From Variovorax sp. CF079 (GTDB taxonomy: Bacteria; Pseudomonadota; Gammaproteobacteria; Burkholderiales; Burkholderiaceae_C): DNA of 64,000 nucleotides. The notes beneath the pieces are model-generated. The model did not search any database, was not told the origin of the DNA, and saw only the letters and a program-made list of their open reading frames with translations. The stretch is taken from the NCBI RefSeq assembly GCF_900101545.1, contig NZ_FMZU01000009.1:124001-188000 (forward strand), read 5' to 3'. Both the position numbers and the translations under genes were made by a program. This document shows positions 20,765-29,312 of this stretch, piece after piece (position 1 is the stretch's first letter; each line of letters opens with the position of its first letter).

Positions 20765-21463
20765 ATGGCGGAAATCATTGAAATCTCTCGGCTCGCGCTG
20801 CATGACCAGGTGGCGTCGCGGCTGCGCACCATGCTGGTCGAAGGCCAGATCGCACCCGGCGCCAAGCTCAACGAGCGCGAGCTCAGCGCGCAGCTGCGCG
20901 TCTCGCGCACGCCGCTGCGCGAGGCCATCAAGCTGCTGGCGGCCGAAGGCCTGGTGGACCTGCTGCCGAACCGCGGCGCGGTGGCCGTCAAGCTCACCGA
21001 GGCGGACGTGGTCAACACCTTCGAGCTGCTCGCCATGCTCGAAGGCATGTCGGGCGAACTGGCGGCCCAGCGCATCACCGAGGAGGAGCTCGCCGAGCTG
21101 CGCGCGCTGCACTACGAAATGATGGCCTGCTTCGCACGCCGCGATCTCTCGGGCTACTACCGCATCAACGCGCGCATCCACACCGCGATCAACGACGCGG
21201 CCAGGAACCCCGTGCTCGCGAGCACCTACCGCTCGATCAATGCCCGCGTGCAGTCGCTGCGCTTTCGCACCAACCAGAACGAGGCCAAGTGGAAGAGCGC
21301 GGTGGCCGAGCACGAGCGCATGGTCGAGGCCCTGGCCGCACACGACACGGCCGCGATGCGCACGCTGATGATCGAGCATCTCAACCGCAAGCGCGACACC
21401 GTGCTGGAGCTGCTGCGCGCCGGCGAGATCTATCCCGCCAAGGCCCAGGCGGCCAAGAGCTGA
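20765..21463 (+). CDS. GntR-family (FCD subgroup) transcriptional regulator
   Basis: 232 residues from ATG 20765. The N-terminal winged helix includes LALHDQVASRLRTMLVEGQI and LNERELSAQLRVSRTPLREA, the GntR signature. The C-terminal all-helical FCD domain has the metal-binding pattern with Asp and His residues (RINARIHTAINDAARNP and VAEHERMVEAL). FCD regulators respond to organic acids. An ATG at 20756 and a TTG at 20729 are in frame, but the first lies inside the operator, so 20765 is preferred. The FAD/Fe-S oxidase gene follows 14 bases later. Confidence 0.92.
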   Translation: MAEIIEISRLALHDQVASRLRTMLVEGQIAPGAKLNERELSAQLRVSRTPLREAIKLLAAEGLVDLLPNRGAVAVKLTEADVVNTFELLAMLEGMSGELAAQRITEEELAELRALHYEMMACFARRDLSGYYRINARIHTAINDAARNPVLASTYRSINARVQSLRFRTNQNEAKWKSAVAEHERMVEALAAHDTAAMRTLMIEHLNRKRDTVLELLRAGEIYPAKAQAAKS

Positions 21464-21477
21464 ATCGACGAGAACCC

Positions 21478-24400
21478 ATGCGCATCGAGCCCGCGAGCCA
21501 TCTCCAGCCAGCCGGTACCGTCTTGCCGCCCAACGAAACCTGCGAAGTGCTGGCACGGCGCCTCGCCGCCGAGACCGAGGGCGAGGTGCTGTTCGACGCC
21601 GCCTCGCGCGGCCGCTATGCGACCGACGCTTCGATCTACCAGATCATGCCGGCCGGCGTGCTGGTGCCGAAGACCGAGTGCGACATCGCGACCGCCATCG
21701 ACATCGCGCGCGACCTCAAGGTGCCGGTGCTCGCGCGCGGCGGCGGCACCAGCCAGTGCGGCCAGACCACGGGCGCGGCGCTCGTCATCGACAACAGCAA
21801 GCATTTCCGGCGCGTGCTCGATCTCAACGTCGAGGCGCGCCGCGCCACGGTGGAGCCGGGCATCGTGCTCGACCACCTCAATGCGCAGCTCTTGCCGCAC
21901 GGGCTCTGGTTCCCGGTCGACGTGTCGACCAGCGCGCAGGCCACGCTCGGCGGCATGGCCGGCAACAACTCCTGCGGCTCGCGCTCCATCGCCTACGGCA
22001 ACATGGTCCACAACGTGGCGGGCGCGAGCGCCTGGCTGTCCGACGGCGAGCTGGTCGACTTCGGCCCGGTCTCGGAGCTCGGCGCGCGCGCGTCCGACAT
22101 CGCGCTGCACGTGCAGCAGCTCGCCAGGCAGCACCGACACGAGATCGCCGAGCGCTGGCCCAAGGTGATGCGGCGCGTCGCCGGCTACAACCTCGACATC
22201 TTCGACAACCAGAGCGAGAAGCCCTACACCGCCGACGGCAGCGTCAACCTCGCGCACCTGCTGATCGGCGCCGAGGGCACGCTGGCCTACACGCGCAGCC
22301 TGACGCTGAAGCTCGCCGAGCTGCCGCGCGCCAAGGTGCTCGGCATCGTCAACTTCCCGAGCTTCCATGCGGCGATGGACGCGGCGCAGCACATCGTGAA
22401 GCTGGGGCCGACGGCGGTCGAGCTGGTCGACCGCACGATGATCGAGCTGAGCCTCGCCAACCCCGCGTTCAAGTCCACCGTCGAAACCGCGCTGATCGGC
22501 CGGCCCGCGGCCATCCTGCTGGTCGAGTTCTCGGGCAGCGAGAAGGCCTGGCTGCTGCCCAAGCTGAAGGACCTGGCCGACCTGATGGGCGACCTCGGCC
22601 TGCGCGGCAGCGTGGTCCAGATGCCCGACGACGCGGCGCAGAAGAACCTGTGGGAAGTGCGCAAGGCCGGCCTCAACATCATGATGAGCCTCAAGGGCGA
22701 CGGCAAGCCGGTGAGCTTCATCGAGGACTGCGCGGTGCCGCTCGAGCACCTGGCCGAGTACACCGATGGCCTCACCGCCGTGTTCGCCAAGCACGGCACC
22801 CGCGGCACCTGGTACGCGCACGCGTCGGTCGGCACGCTGCACGTGCGCCCGATCCTCGACATGCGCACCGACGGCGCCGCGAAGATGCGCGCCATTGCCG
22901 AAGAGGCGAGCGAGCTGGTGCGCAAGTACAAGGGCGCCTTCAGCGGCGAGCATGGCGACGGCCTGTGCCGCGGCGAATGGATCGAATGGCAGTTCGGCCC
23001 CGCGATCAACGAGGCCTTCCGCGCCATCAAGAACAAGCTGGACCCGCTCAACCTCTTCAACCCCGGCAAGATCATCGATCCGCCGAAGATGGACGACGGT
23101 GCCCTGTTCCGCTTCGCGCCGTCGTCGGCGCCGAGGCCCTACAAGCGCATCCCGCTGGTGCCCGTGCTCGACTGGTCGGCCTGGAACGTGCAGGCCGACC
23201 CCGTGACCGAGGAGACCACCGCGCCCGGCACCGGCGGCGACGTCAGCGGCGGCTTCGCCAAGGCCGTCGAGATGTGCAACAACAACGGCCACTGCCGCAA
23301 GTTCGACGCCGGCACCATGTGCCCGAGCTACCGCGTGACGCGCGACGAGAAGCACCTCACGCGCGGCCGCGCCAACACCTTGCGACTCGCGGTCTCCGGC
23401 CAGCTCGGGCCCGAGGCCTTCACCAGCGAGGCCATGTACGAAACCATGGACCTGTGCGTCGGCTGCAAGGGCTGCAAACGCGACTGCCCGACCGGCGTCG
23501 ACATGGCGAAGATGAAGATCGAGTTCCTGGCCCACTACAAGAAGAAGCACGGCCACACGCTCAAGGACCGGCTGATCGCCCGGCTGCCCGACTACGCGCA
23601 CGCCGCGAGCCGCTTCCCCTGGCTCATGAACCTGCGCAACAGCGTGCCCGGCGCGGCATGGCTCGGGGAGCGGCTACTGGGCCTCTCGGCCAAGCGCTCG
23701 CTGCCCGCATGGCGCAGCGACACCTTCTGGCGCGCCGGCGATGCCTCAATGTTCGTGAATCGCGACATGGCCATCGCCGCCGCCTGCGTGGGACGCAAGG
23801 TCGCGGTGCTGTTTGTCGACACCTTCAACGGCACCTTCGAAAGCGAGAATGCATTCGCTGCGGCGCGCGTGCTCAAGGCCGCGGGCTACATGCTGCACAC
23901 GGTCGAGAAGGACGGCGGCCACCACTGCTGCGGCCGCACCTACCTCGCCAATGGCATGGTGGACGAAGCCAAGGCCCGCGCCGGCGCGCTCGTCGATGCG
24001 CTGCTGCCGCTGGCCGAGGCCGGCATCGCGATCGTGGGCCTCGAGCCTTCGTGTCTGCTGACGCTGCGCGACGAAACGCTGGTGATGGGCCTGGGCGCGA
24101 AGGCCGAGACGGTCGCGAAAGAAGCGCTGCTGTTCGAGGAGTTCATCGCGCGCGAAGCCAAGGCCGGCCGCTTCAAGCTGGGGCTCAAGCCTGCCGGCAA
24201 GCCGATCCTGCTGCACGGCCACTGCCACCAGAAAGCCTTCGGCGCGGTGAGCCCGATCCTCGATGTGCTGCGGCTCATTCCCGACGCGAAACCGGAGTTG
24301 ATCGAAAGCTCCTGCTGCGGCATGGCCGGCAGCTTCGGCTACGAAGCCTCGCACTACGAGGTGTCGATGCAGATGGCCGAGGCCAGCCTGCTGCCGGCAG

Positions 24401-24522
24401 TGCGCAAGAACCCCGACGCGATCATCGTCGCCGACGGCACCAGCTGCCGGCACCAGATCGCCGACGGTGCGCAGCGCGAAGCGGTGCACGTGGCGCGGCT
24501 GCTCGACGCGCTGAGGGGCTGA
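21478..24522 (+). CDS. FAD-linked oxidase with 4Fe-4S and cysteine-rich domains
   Basis: 1014 residues, a single chain equal to a GlcD-type flavoprotein fused to a GlcF-type iron-sulfur protein, as in YdiJ. FAD-binding type 4 domain: VLARGGGTSQCGQTTGAALV near residue 80 and GGMAGNNSCGSRS near 158. FAD-oxidase C domain: FSGEHGDGLCRGEW near 495. Iron-sulfur region: CNNNGHC near 600, MCPSYR, and CVGCKGCKRDCPTG near 660. Two cysteine-rich (CCG) motifs: HHCCGRTY near 815 and SSCCGMAG near 944. It would oxidise a 2-hydroxy acid such as D-lactate, glycolate or 2-hydroxyglutarate and pass electrons to the respiratory chain. Co-transcribed with gntR. Confidence 0.92.
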   Translation: MRIEPASHLQPAGTVLPPNETCEVLARRLAAETEGEVLFDAASRGRYATDASIYQIMPAGVLVPKTECDIATAIDIARDLKVPVLARGGGTSQCGQTTGAALVIDNSKHFRRVLDLNVEARRATVEPGIVLDHLNAQLLPHGLWFPVDVSTSAQATLGGMAGNNSCGSRSIAYGNMVHNVAGASAWLSDGELVDFGPVSELGARASDIALHVQQLARQHRHEIAERWPKVMRRVAGYNLDIFDNQSEKPYTADGSVNLAHLLIGAEGTLAYTRSLTLKLAELPRAKVLGIVNFPSFHAAMDAAQHIVKLGPTAVELVDRTMIELSLANPAFKSTVETALIGRPAAILLVEFSGSEKAWLLPKLKDLADLMGDLGLRGSVVQMPDDAAQKNLWEVRKAGLNIMMSLKGDGKPVSFIEDCAVPLEHLAEYTDGLTAVFAKHGTRGTWYAHASVGTLHVRPILDMRTDGAAKMRAIAEEASELVRKYKGAFSGEHGDGLCRGEWIEWQFGPAINEAFRAIKNKLDPLNLFNPGKIIDPPKMDDGALFRFAPSSAPRPYKRIPLVPVLDWSAWNVQADPVTEETTAPGTGGDVSGGFAKAVEMCNNNGHCRKFDAGTMCPSYRVTRDEKHLTRGRANTLRLAVSGQLGPEAFTSEAMYETMDLCVGCKGCKRDCPTGVDMAKMKIEFLAHYKKKHGHTLKDRLIARLPDYAHAASRFPWLMNLRNSVPGAAWLGERLLGLSAKRSLPAWRSDTFWRAGDASMFVNRDMAIAAACVGRKVAVLFVDTFNGTFESENAFAAARVLKAAGYMLHTVEKDGGHHCCGRTYLANGMVDEAKARAGALVDALLPLAEAGIAIVGLEPSCLLTLRDETLVMGLGAKAETVAKEALLFEEFIAREAKAGRFKLGLKPAGKPILLHGHCHQKAFGAVSPILDVLRLIPDAKPELIESSCCGMAGSFGYEASHYEVSMQMAEASLLPAVRKNPDAIIVADGTSCRHQIADGAQREAVHVARLLDALRG

Positions 24523-24531
24523 CCCGACGGC

Positions 24532-24945
24532 TTAGCGAACGGTCGACATGACCGTGGCACGGCACCTGGGTTGTTCACGCGGCGCCAGCAGGACGCAGTT
24601 GTCCAGCGCGCGTCGCTGCATGTCGCTCAGCCTTGGCCGCTCCACGGGGCGTGGACCATACCGATAGTCCGGCTCGTAATAGACCGGCGGTGGCGGTCCG
24701 TAGTACCTCGGCGCCGGGCGGTAGTAAGCGGGCGGCGGCGGCGGCTCGTAGTAAGTGGGGGGCGCTGGTTGATAGTAGACCGGCGGCGGGCTCGAGTAGA
24801 CGGGTTCCGGCTCGTAGTAAGTCGGGGCGTCGATCCCGATGGACCAGCTCACCTCGGCATGGGCCGCAGCGGAAGCCGAGAGTGCGGCGGCCACCACGGC
24901 GGTTGAAAAGGCGCCTTTGACAAATGCACAGCGATTGAAGCTCAC
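24532..24945 (-). CDS. Secreted proline/tyrosine-rich repeat protein
   Basis: 137 residues from GTG 24945, which has a GGAGAA ribosome site; longer upstream frames lack one. A signal peptide (AFSTAVVAAALSASAAAHA) is followed by VSWSIGIDAPTYYEPEP and then a run of about ten units of the type PPPVYYQPAP / PTYYEPPPP. The C-terminal domain RLSDMQRRALDNCVLL has two cysteines. The pattern occurs in many Burkholderiales proteins of unknown function, probably envelope-associated. Confidence 0.7.
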   Translation of the reverse strand: MSFNRCAFVKGAFSTAVVAAALSASAAAHAEVSWSIGIDAPTYYEPEPVYSSPPPVYYQPAPPTYYEPPPPPAYYRPAPRYYGPPPPVYYEPDYRYGPRPVERPRLSDMQRRALDNCVLLAPREQPRCRATVMSTVR

Positions 24946-25091
24946 GGGATTCTCCGAAAGAAGGGCGAAAGCGCCTGCGGCAGTCCCAAACGCTCCATCC
25001 GCAGGCTTCGTGGACACGATGATGCTCCTGCAACCGCTGTTCGAGCGGCGTCAGCGCGCGCGCTGAAGGGACGTCGTCGAAGCCTGCGGGC

Positions 25092-26009
25092 TCAGTAAGT
25101 AACCTCCGCGCTGCGCGCTGCGGTATTCGCCTTGGGAACGGCCCGGCGGCTCATGGCCCATTGCACGGCGAGGATGCTGACCGGCACCGCGACCAGCCCC
25201 ACGAGCGACAGCCCGCGCATCGCCTGGCCCAGCAAGGCCCAGCCGAGGATCACTGCCGTGAGCGGGCTCAGCAGGCCGAGCGAGGACACCGCCACCGGCG
25301 ACAGGCGCGCGATGCCGCGGAACCACAGCGCATAGGCCAGCAGCGCGCCGACGATCGAGAGATAGGCATAGGCCGCGACTTGCGTGCCGGTCAGCTGCGG
25401 GAGCGGCGGATCGATGGCCCAGGTCATGGGCAAGAGAATCAGCCCGCCCAGCAGCAACTGCCAGCCGGTGAGCGCCAGCACCGGCATCGCGGGCTGCCAG
25501 CGCCGCGTCAGGTAGGTGCCGGCCGCCATGCAGGCGGCGCCGGCCAGGGCCGCGGCGATGCCGACCGGATCCCACACCGAACCCGGCGACAGCAGCAGCG
25601 CCGCCATGCCGGCGATGCCCAGCACCGCGGCGCCGATCGCCAGCTGCGGCGGCCGGCGCTGGTCGAGCGCCCAGGCAAGGCCCATCACCAAGAGCGGCTG
25701 GATCGCACCGACCACCGCGGCCAGTCCGCCGGGCAGCCGGTAGGCCGCGACGAAGAGCAGCGCCTGGAAGAAGCCGATGTTCAACGCCGACAGCACGATC
25801 AGTCGGCCCCATTCGCCGCGCGCCGGCAGGCGCCGGCAGTACAGCGCCAGCAGCAGGCCGGCCGGCAGTGCGCGCAGCAGGGCCGCGGTGAAGGGCCGGT
25901 CGGGCGGCAGCAGCTCGGTCGCGACGATGTAGGTCGAGCCCCAGATGGCGGGGGCGAAAGCGGTCAGGAGGACGTCGGTCCAGGCGATCGAGCCTTGTGT
26001 GTTGCGCAT
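25092..26009 (-). CDS. EamA-family (DMT) transporter
   Basis: 305 residues with ten predicted membrane segments in two EamA halves; the first starts FAPAIWGSTYIVATELLPPDRP and the second WDPVGIAAALAGAACMAAGTY. The family exports metabolites or drugs. Start codon 26009 lies 4 bases from an inverted repeat shared with the divergent MarR gene. By position the MarR protein should repress it. Confidence 0.9.
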   Translation of the reverse strand: MRNTQGSIAWTDVLLTAFAPAIWGSTYIVATELLPPDRPFTAALLRALPAGLLLALYCRRLPARGEWGRLIVLSALNIGFFQALLFVAAYRLPGGLAAVVGAIQPLLVMGLAWALDQRRPPQLAIGAAVLGIAGMAALLLSPGSVWDPVGIAAALAGAACMAAGTYLTRRWQPAMPVLALTGWQLLLGGLILLPMTWAIDPPLPQLTGTQVAAYAYLSIVGALLAYALWFRGIARLSPVAVSSLGLLSPLTAVILGWALLGQAMRGLSLVGLVAVPVSILAVQWAMSRRAVPKANTAARSAEVTY

Positions 26010-26012
26010 CGC

Positions 26013-26036
26013 ATTTATCTCTACGTCAAGATAAAT
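26013..26036. promoter_or_regulatory. MarR operator 1
   Basis: ATTTATCT - 8 bp - AGATAAAT, perfect 8-bp arms, containing TATCTCTACGTCAAGATA, which matches 15 of 18 positions of operator 2. It covers the leader of the EamA gene. Confidence 0.6.
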
Positions 26037-26048
26037 GGAGCCTAGCAG

Positions 26049-26071
26049 ATAATCTTGACTTCAAGATAAAT
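26049..26071. promoter_or_regulatory. MarR operator 2
   Basis: Core ATCTTGA-CT-TCAAGAT with perfect arms, flanked by further A/T pairs, 13 bases upstream of the marR start. Its centre is 35 bp from operator 1. Confidence 0.6.
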
Positions 26072-26083
26072 GGGGTTTTGCCG

Positions 26084-26596
26084 ATGGGTGCGAAGAAGCG
26101 ACCGGCGGATGCGGTGGAGGCGATCCTCGATCAGTGGCGCCGCGAGCGCCCGGACCTCGACGTGGGCGCGATGGGCACCATCGGCCGCATCAAGCGCTGC
26201 GCGGCGTTGCTGCAGCGCGAACTGGACCGATGCTTCTCGGACTTCGGCATGACACGCTGGGAGTTCGACGTGCTGGCCACGCTGCGGCGCTCCGGCGCGC
26301 CCTACTGCCTGGCGCCGACCGCCCTCTTCTCGTCATTGATGATCAGCTCGGGCACCATGACGCACCGCCTCAAGGGGCTGGAGTCGCGCGGCCTCGTGAA
26401 GCGCGTGGCCAACCGCGAAGACGCGCGCAGCATGCTGGTGCAGCTCACGCCCGCCGGCTTGAAGCTGATCGATCGCGCGGTGGACGCGCATGTCGAGAAC
26501 GAGCAGCGGCTGCTCGCCTCGATCAAGTCCGCAGACCTCGCCGCACTCGATGCGCGGCTGGCCTTGCTGCTGGCCGCGCTGGAGCCTCGGGAGTGA
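26084..26596 (+). CDS. MarR-family transcriptional regulator
   Basis: 170 residues from ATG 26084. The winged helix covers FGMTRWEFDVLATLRRSG, FSSLMISSGTMTHRLKGLE and the wing VKRVANREDARSMLVQLT, a textbook MarR sequence. An in-frame start at 25997 would place the gene over its own operators and is rejected. It is divergent from the EamA exporter, the usual repressor-exporter arrangement. Confidence 0.93.
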   Translation: MGAKKRPADAVEAILDQWRRERPDLDVGAMGTIGRIKRCAALLQRELDRCFSDFGMTRWEFDVLATLRRSGAPYCLAPTALFSSLMISSGTMTHRLKGLESRGLVKRVANREDARSMLVQLTPAGLKLIDRAVDAHVENEQRLLASIKSADLAALDARLALLLAALEPRE

Positions 26597-26599
26597 TCG

Positions 26600-27258
26600 A
26601 TGCTGCTCGATGACACACTGCGTGCCCTGATCGCCGGCCGGCTTGGCGGCTTCGAGCGGCAGGCGCTGAGCGCCTCCGGCTCGAAGCGTGCGGCCGTGGC
26701 GCTGGCGCTCGTCGAGGAAGGCTTCGGCGCAGCACTGCCTGGGCTTCGCACACCTGCGGCGTGGAGTCAGGACGCCGCCGTGCTCCTGACCCGACGCCCG
26801 TCCACATGCGCAACCACCCGGGGCAATGGGCGCTGCCGGGCGGCAGCATCGACGGCGCCGAGTCGCCGGAAGAGGCCGCGCTGCGCGAACTGCACGAAGA
26901 AGTCGGCCTTGAGCTCGACGAGGGCGCGATCCTCGGCCGCCTCGACGACTTCGTCACCCGCTCCGGCTTCGCGATCACGCCGGTCGTCGTCTGGGCAGGC
27001 GCCGCACGCGCGCTGGTGCCGAGCGAAGCCGAGGTCGCCAGCATCCATCGCATTCCCCTCACCGAGTTCATGCGCGCGGATGCGCCCCTGCTCGATCCCA
27101 TCGAGGACAGCGAGCACCCGGTGCTGCGCATGCCGGTCGGAGACACCTGGATCGCGGCGCCGACGGCGGCCTTCCTCTATCAGTTCCGCGAGCTGTGCAT
27201 CGCCGGGCGCACCGTGCGCGTCGCGCATTTCGAGCAGCCCTTGTTTGCGCGCAAGTAG
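26600..27258 (+). pseudogene. Nudix hydrolase (CoA pyrophosphatase-like), frameshifted
   Basis: Two overlapping frames together make one NudL-type protein. The N-terminal part starts at ATG 26600 (MLLDDTLRALIAGRLGGFER ... AAVLLTRR). The Nudix box (GGSIDGAESPEEAALREL then HEEVGL) lies in a frame shifted by one base and ends at 27258. The frames meet near 26797-26799, a CCC run; one extra C would restore a continuous protein. It is either a real inactivation or a sequencing error in the run. The downstream part alone has a possible start at 26761 but would lack the N-terminal strands. The family hydrolyses CoA or nucleotide pyrophosphates. Confidence 0.75.
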
Positions 27259-27307
27259 GGGCTGCGCAGCGATGGACGAATGCAGGCGCACCGCCCACAA
27301 TCGACCG

Positions 27308-27886
27308 ATGAACAAGCGACACTTCCTTGGCACCGCCACGCTCGCCGGGCTGTTGCCTGCAATTCACGCATCGGCTGCGGAGCCGACCCGCAAGAGTCCG
27401 GGTCTGTTGACCGTCAGCGGAGCGATAGCCAAGTCCAACCGAGGCCCCGTCAATCCCGCGCTCGACCAATTGATGGCGAAGCACGGCGTCAAGTTCGACA
27501 AGGCCTATGTGTTCGACTCCGAGGCATTGCGCCGCCTGCCGGTCGTTCGAATCAAACCGACGCTCGAGTACGACGCCAAGGCGCATTCGCTCGCGGGCCC
27601 GCTGTTGACCAGCGTGGTGGAGGCGGCGGGTGTGGCCGGCGACGCGATGCTGGCCCTTCGTGCGGTGGACGGCTACGTCGTACCGCTGCGCATGGCCGAC
27701 GTGCGCAGCTATCGGATGATCGTTGCCACCGAGATCGACGGCGCTCCGCTCGCGCTGGGAGGGCTGGGCCCGCAGTGGGCGATCTATGAGGCCGATACGC
27801 TCGCCGCGTTCAAGGACAAGCCGCTCAAGGAACGATTCGCCCTCTGCCCCTGGGGGCTCTACAGCATAGAGGTCACGCGCGGTTGA
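27308..27886 (+). CDS. Secreted molybdopterin-oxidoreductase-like (SUOX-fold) protein
   Basis: 192 residues. A signal peptide (MNKRHFLGTATLAGLLPAIH) is followed by a domain with LLTVSGAIAKSNRGP, ALRRLPVVRIKPTLEYD and a C-terminal LRMADVRSYRMIVATEIDG, the layout of the short sulfite-oxidase-fold proteins. I do not see the conserved cysteine that ligates molybdenum, and the protein is shorter than YedY, so cofactor binding is uncertain. It stands alone between the frameshifted Nudix gene and a small convergent frame. Confidence 0.7.
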   Translation: MNKRHFLGTATLAGLLPAIHASAAEPTRKSPGLLTVSGAIAKSNRGPVNPALDQLMAKHGVKFDKAYVFDSEALRRLPVVRIKPTLEYDAKAHSLAGPLLTSVVEAAGVAGDAMLALRAVDGYVVPLRMADVRSYRMIVATEIDGAPLALGGLGPQWAIYEADTLAAFKDKPLKERFALCPWGLYSIEVTRG

Positions 27887-28040
27887 TTGTTGGCGAAGGT
27901 GCGTGGGCTTCGGTGTCGGCCGTGGAGAAAAGAAGCGTACTCAATGCAAGAGCAAAGCATGCGAGCAGCACGGGCCAGCCAAAGGCAAGGACCAATGCCA
28001 ACGTCGCAAGGGGGCTGAAAAGGAGGGCGGCAGATCGCAT
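27873..28040 (-). CDS. Small membrane protein (55 aa)
   Basis: Reads MRSAALLFSPLATLALVLAF then GWPVLLACFALALSTLLFST and a short polar tail. This is a hydrophobic hairpin or one to two membrane segments. A good ribosome site (CGGAG, 6 bases before ATG 28040) precedes it. It overlaps the end of the opposing secreted-protein gene by 14 bases. The family is unknown; the frame is too short for routine gene finding. Confidence 0.5.
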   Translation of the reverse strand: MRSAALLFSPLATLALVLAFGWPVLLACFALALSTLLFSTADTEAHAPSPTINRA

Positions 28041-28263
28041 ACGTGTCTCCGAATTTGATTGCTACTGACAGACCCGTCGCGTCAATTCGAGTGGCGGGCC
28101 TTGCCTGGGGCCTCAATGTAGGCGTGAAGGCAAACGTGGACATGAGCGCTGCGCCCTTGTTTGAGGAGGACAGAACGCTTGTCTTCGTGCTGCTTCAGGC
28201 ATGACAAAACGCTTACCAAGGTGCTCGCTGCCTTCGGCGAGCGGCCGGCACCACGCGCGGGCC
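28041..28263. other. Intergenic region without recognised content
   Basis: 223 bases between the small membrane frame and the end of the MetE-like gene. Slightly lower G+C than the surroundings. It holds the leader of the small membrane gene; I see no hairpin with a T run and no other reading frame worth reporting. Confidence 0.4.
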
Positions 28264-29289
28264 CTAGGTCGCGTGTTCCCTGCGCAGCACCTTCGCCGCC
28301 TCGACCATCGCGCGCAGCTTGCCAATGGCCGCGTCGCGCGGCAGGTACTTCATGCCGCAGTCGGGCGCGAGGATCACGTTCTCGGGCTTCACGTAGGGCA
28401 GCGCGCGCTGGATGCGCTCGACGATGGTGTCGACCGATTCGACCTCCGGCGTCGAGAGGTCGATGCAGCCCACCATCACCCTCTTGCCGTCCAGCGCGGC
28501 CAGGGCCGAGCAGTCCAGGTGCGATTGCGCGGTCTCGATCGACACCTGCTTGCAGCTGCACTGCGCGAGCTCGGACAAGAAGGAATAGCCGCTCGGCCGC
28601 TCGTGGATGATGGCCGCGTAGCCGAAGCAGATGTGCACCGCCGTCGTGCCGGTGATGCCTTCGAGCGCGCGGTTCAGCGCGTTCAAGCCGTACTGGCGCG
28701 CCTTCTCGGGCCGCGCCTGCATGTAGGGCTCGTCGATCTGCACCACGTCGGCGCCGGCGGCGAAGAGATCGCGGATCTCCGCGTTCACCGCGTCGGCATA
28801 GTCCATCGCCGCCTCTTCCTCGCTGCCGTAGAAGTCGTTCTGCGCCTGCTGCAGCATCGTGAACGGCCCGGGCACGGTGATCTTCACCTGGCGGTCGGTG
28901 TGGGCGCGTAGGAACTTCAGGTCGTCGACCTCCACCGCATGGCGGCGGCGGATGCGGCCCACGATGCGCGGCACCGGGTTCGGATGGCCCGAGCGGTCCA
29001 GCGCCGTGCCCGGGTTGTCGAGGTCGATGCCGTCGAGCGCGGTCGCGAAGCGGTTCGAATAGCTCTCGCGCCGGATCTCGCCGTCGCTCACGATGTCGAG
29101 GCCCGCCTCTTCCTGCGCGCGGATCGCCATCAGCGTGGCGTCGTTCTGCGCCTCCTCCAGGTACTGCGGCGGAATGCGCCACAGCTCGCGCGCCCGCACC
29201 CGCGGCGGAAAGCGCCCCGCCAGCTTGGCGCGGTCGATCAGCCATTCGGGCTGCGGGAAACTGCCGACGATGGTGGTGGGGAAGAGCAT
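28264..29289 (-). CDS. MetE-core (cobalamin-independent methionine synthase family) protein
   Basis: 341 residues, only the catalytic C-terminal half of MetE. It starts MLFPTTIVGSFPQPEWLIDR. The zinc ligands are visible as VHICFG (His, Cys), the glutamate in QVSIETAQS and the second cysteine in ILAPDCGMKYLPR. Such short forms include methylcobalamin- or corrinoid-dependent methionine synthases and uncharacterised methyl transferases. It is last in a nine-gene run with an aromatic dioxygenase and transport genes, so a role in moving methyl groups removed from a methoxylated or N-methyl substrate is possible but unproven. ATG 29289 has a GGAG site. Confidence 0.85.
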   Translation of the reverse strand: MLFPTTIVGSFPQPEWLIDRAKLAGRFPPRVRARELWRIPPQYLEEAQNDATLMAIRAQEEAGLDIVSDGEIRRESYSNRFATALDGIDLDNPGTALDRSGHPNPVPRIVGRIRRRHAVEVDDLKFLRAHTDRQVKITVPGPFTMLQQAQNDFYGSEEEAAMDYADAVNAEIRDLFAAGADVVQIDEPYMQARPEKARQYGLNALNRALEGITGTTAVHICFGYAAIIHERPSGYSFLSELAQCSCKQVSIETAQSHLDCSALAALDGKRVMVGCIDLSTPEVESVDTIVERIQRALPYVKPENVILAPDCGMKYLPRDAAIGKLRAMVEAAKVLRREHAT

Positions 29290-29312
29290 GGGTTTCTCCA
29301 GATAAGAGTGGT

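Noticed and set aside
21430..23601. Minus-strand open frame of 723 codons
   Set aside because: Antisense shadow of the FAD/Fe-S oxidase, which has clear motifs along its whole length.
26600..27886. One long fused gene
   Set aside because: The frame is continuous only because the Nudix gene is frameshifted; the Nudix C-terminus is in another frame and the secreted protein has its own start and signal peptide at 27308.
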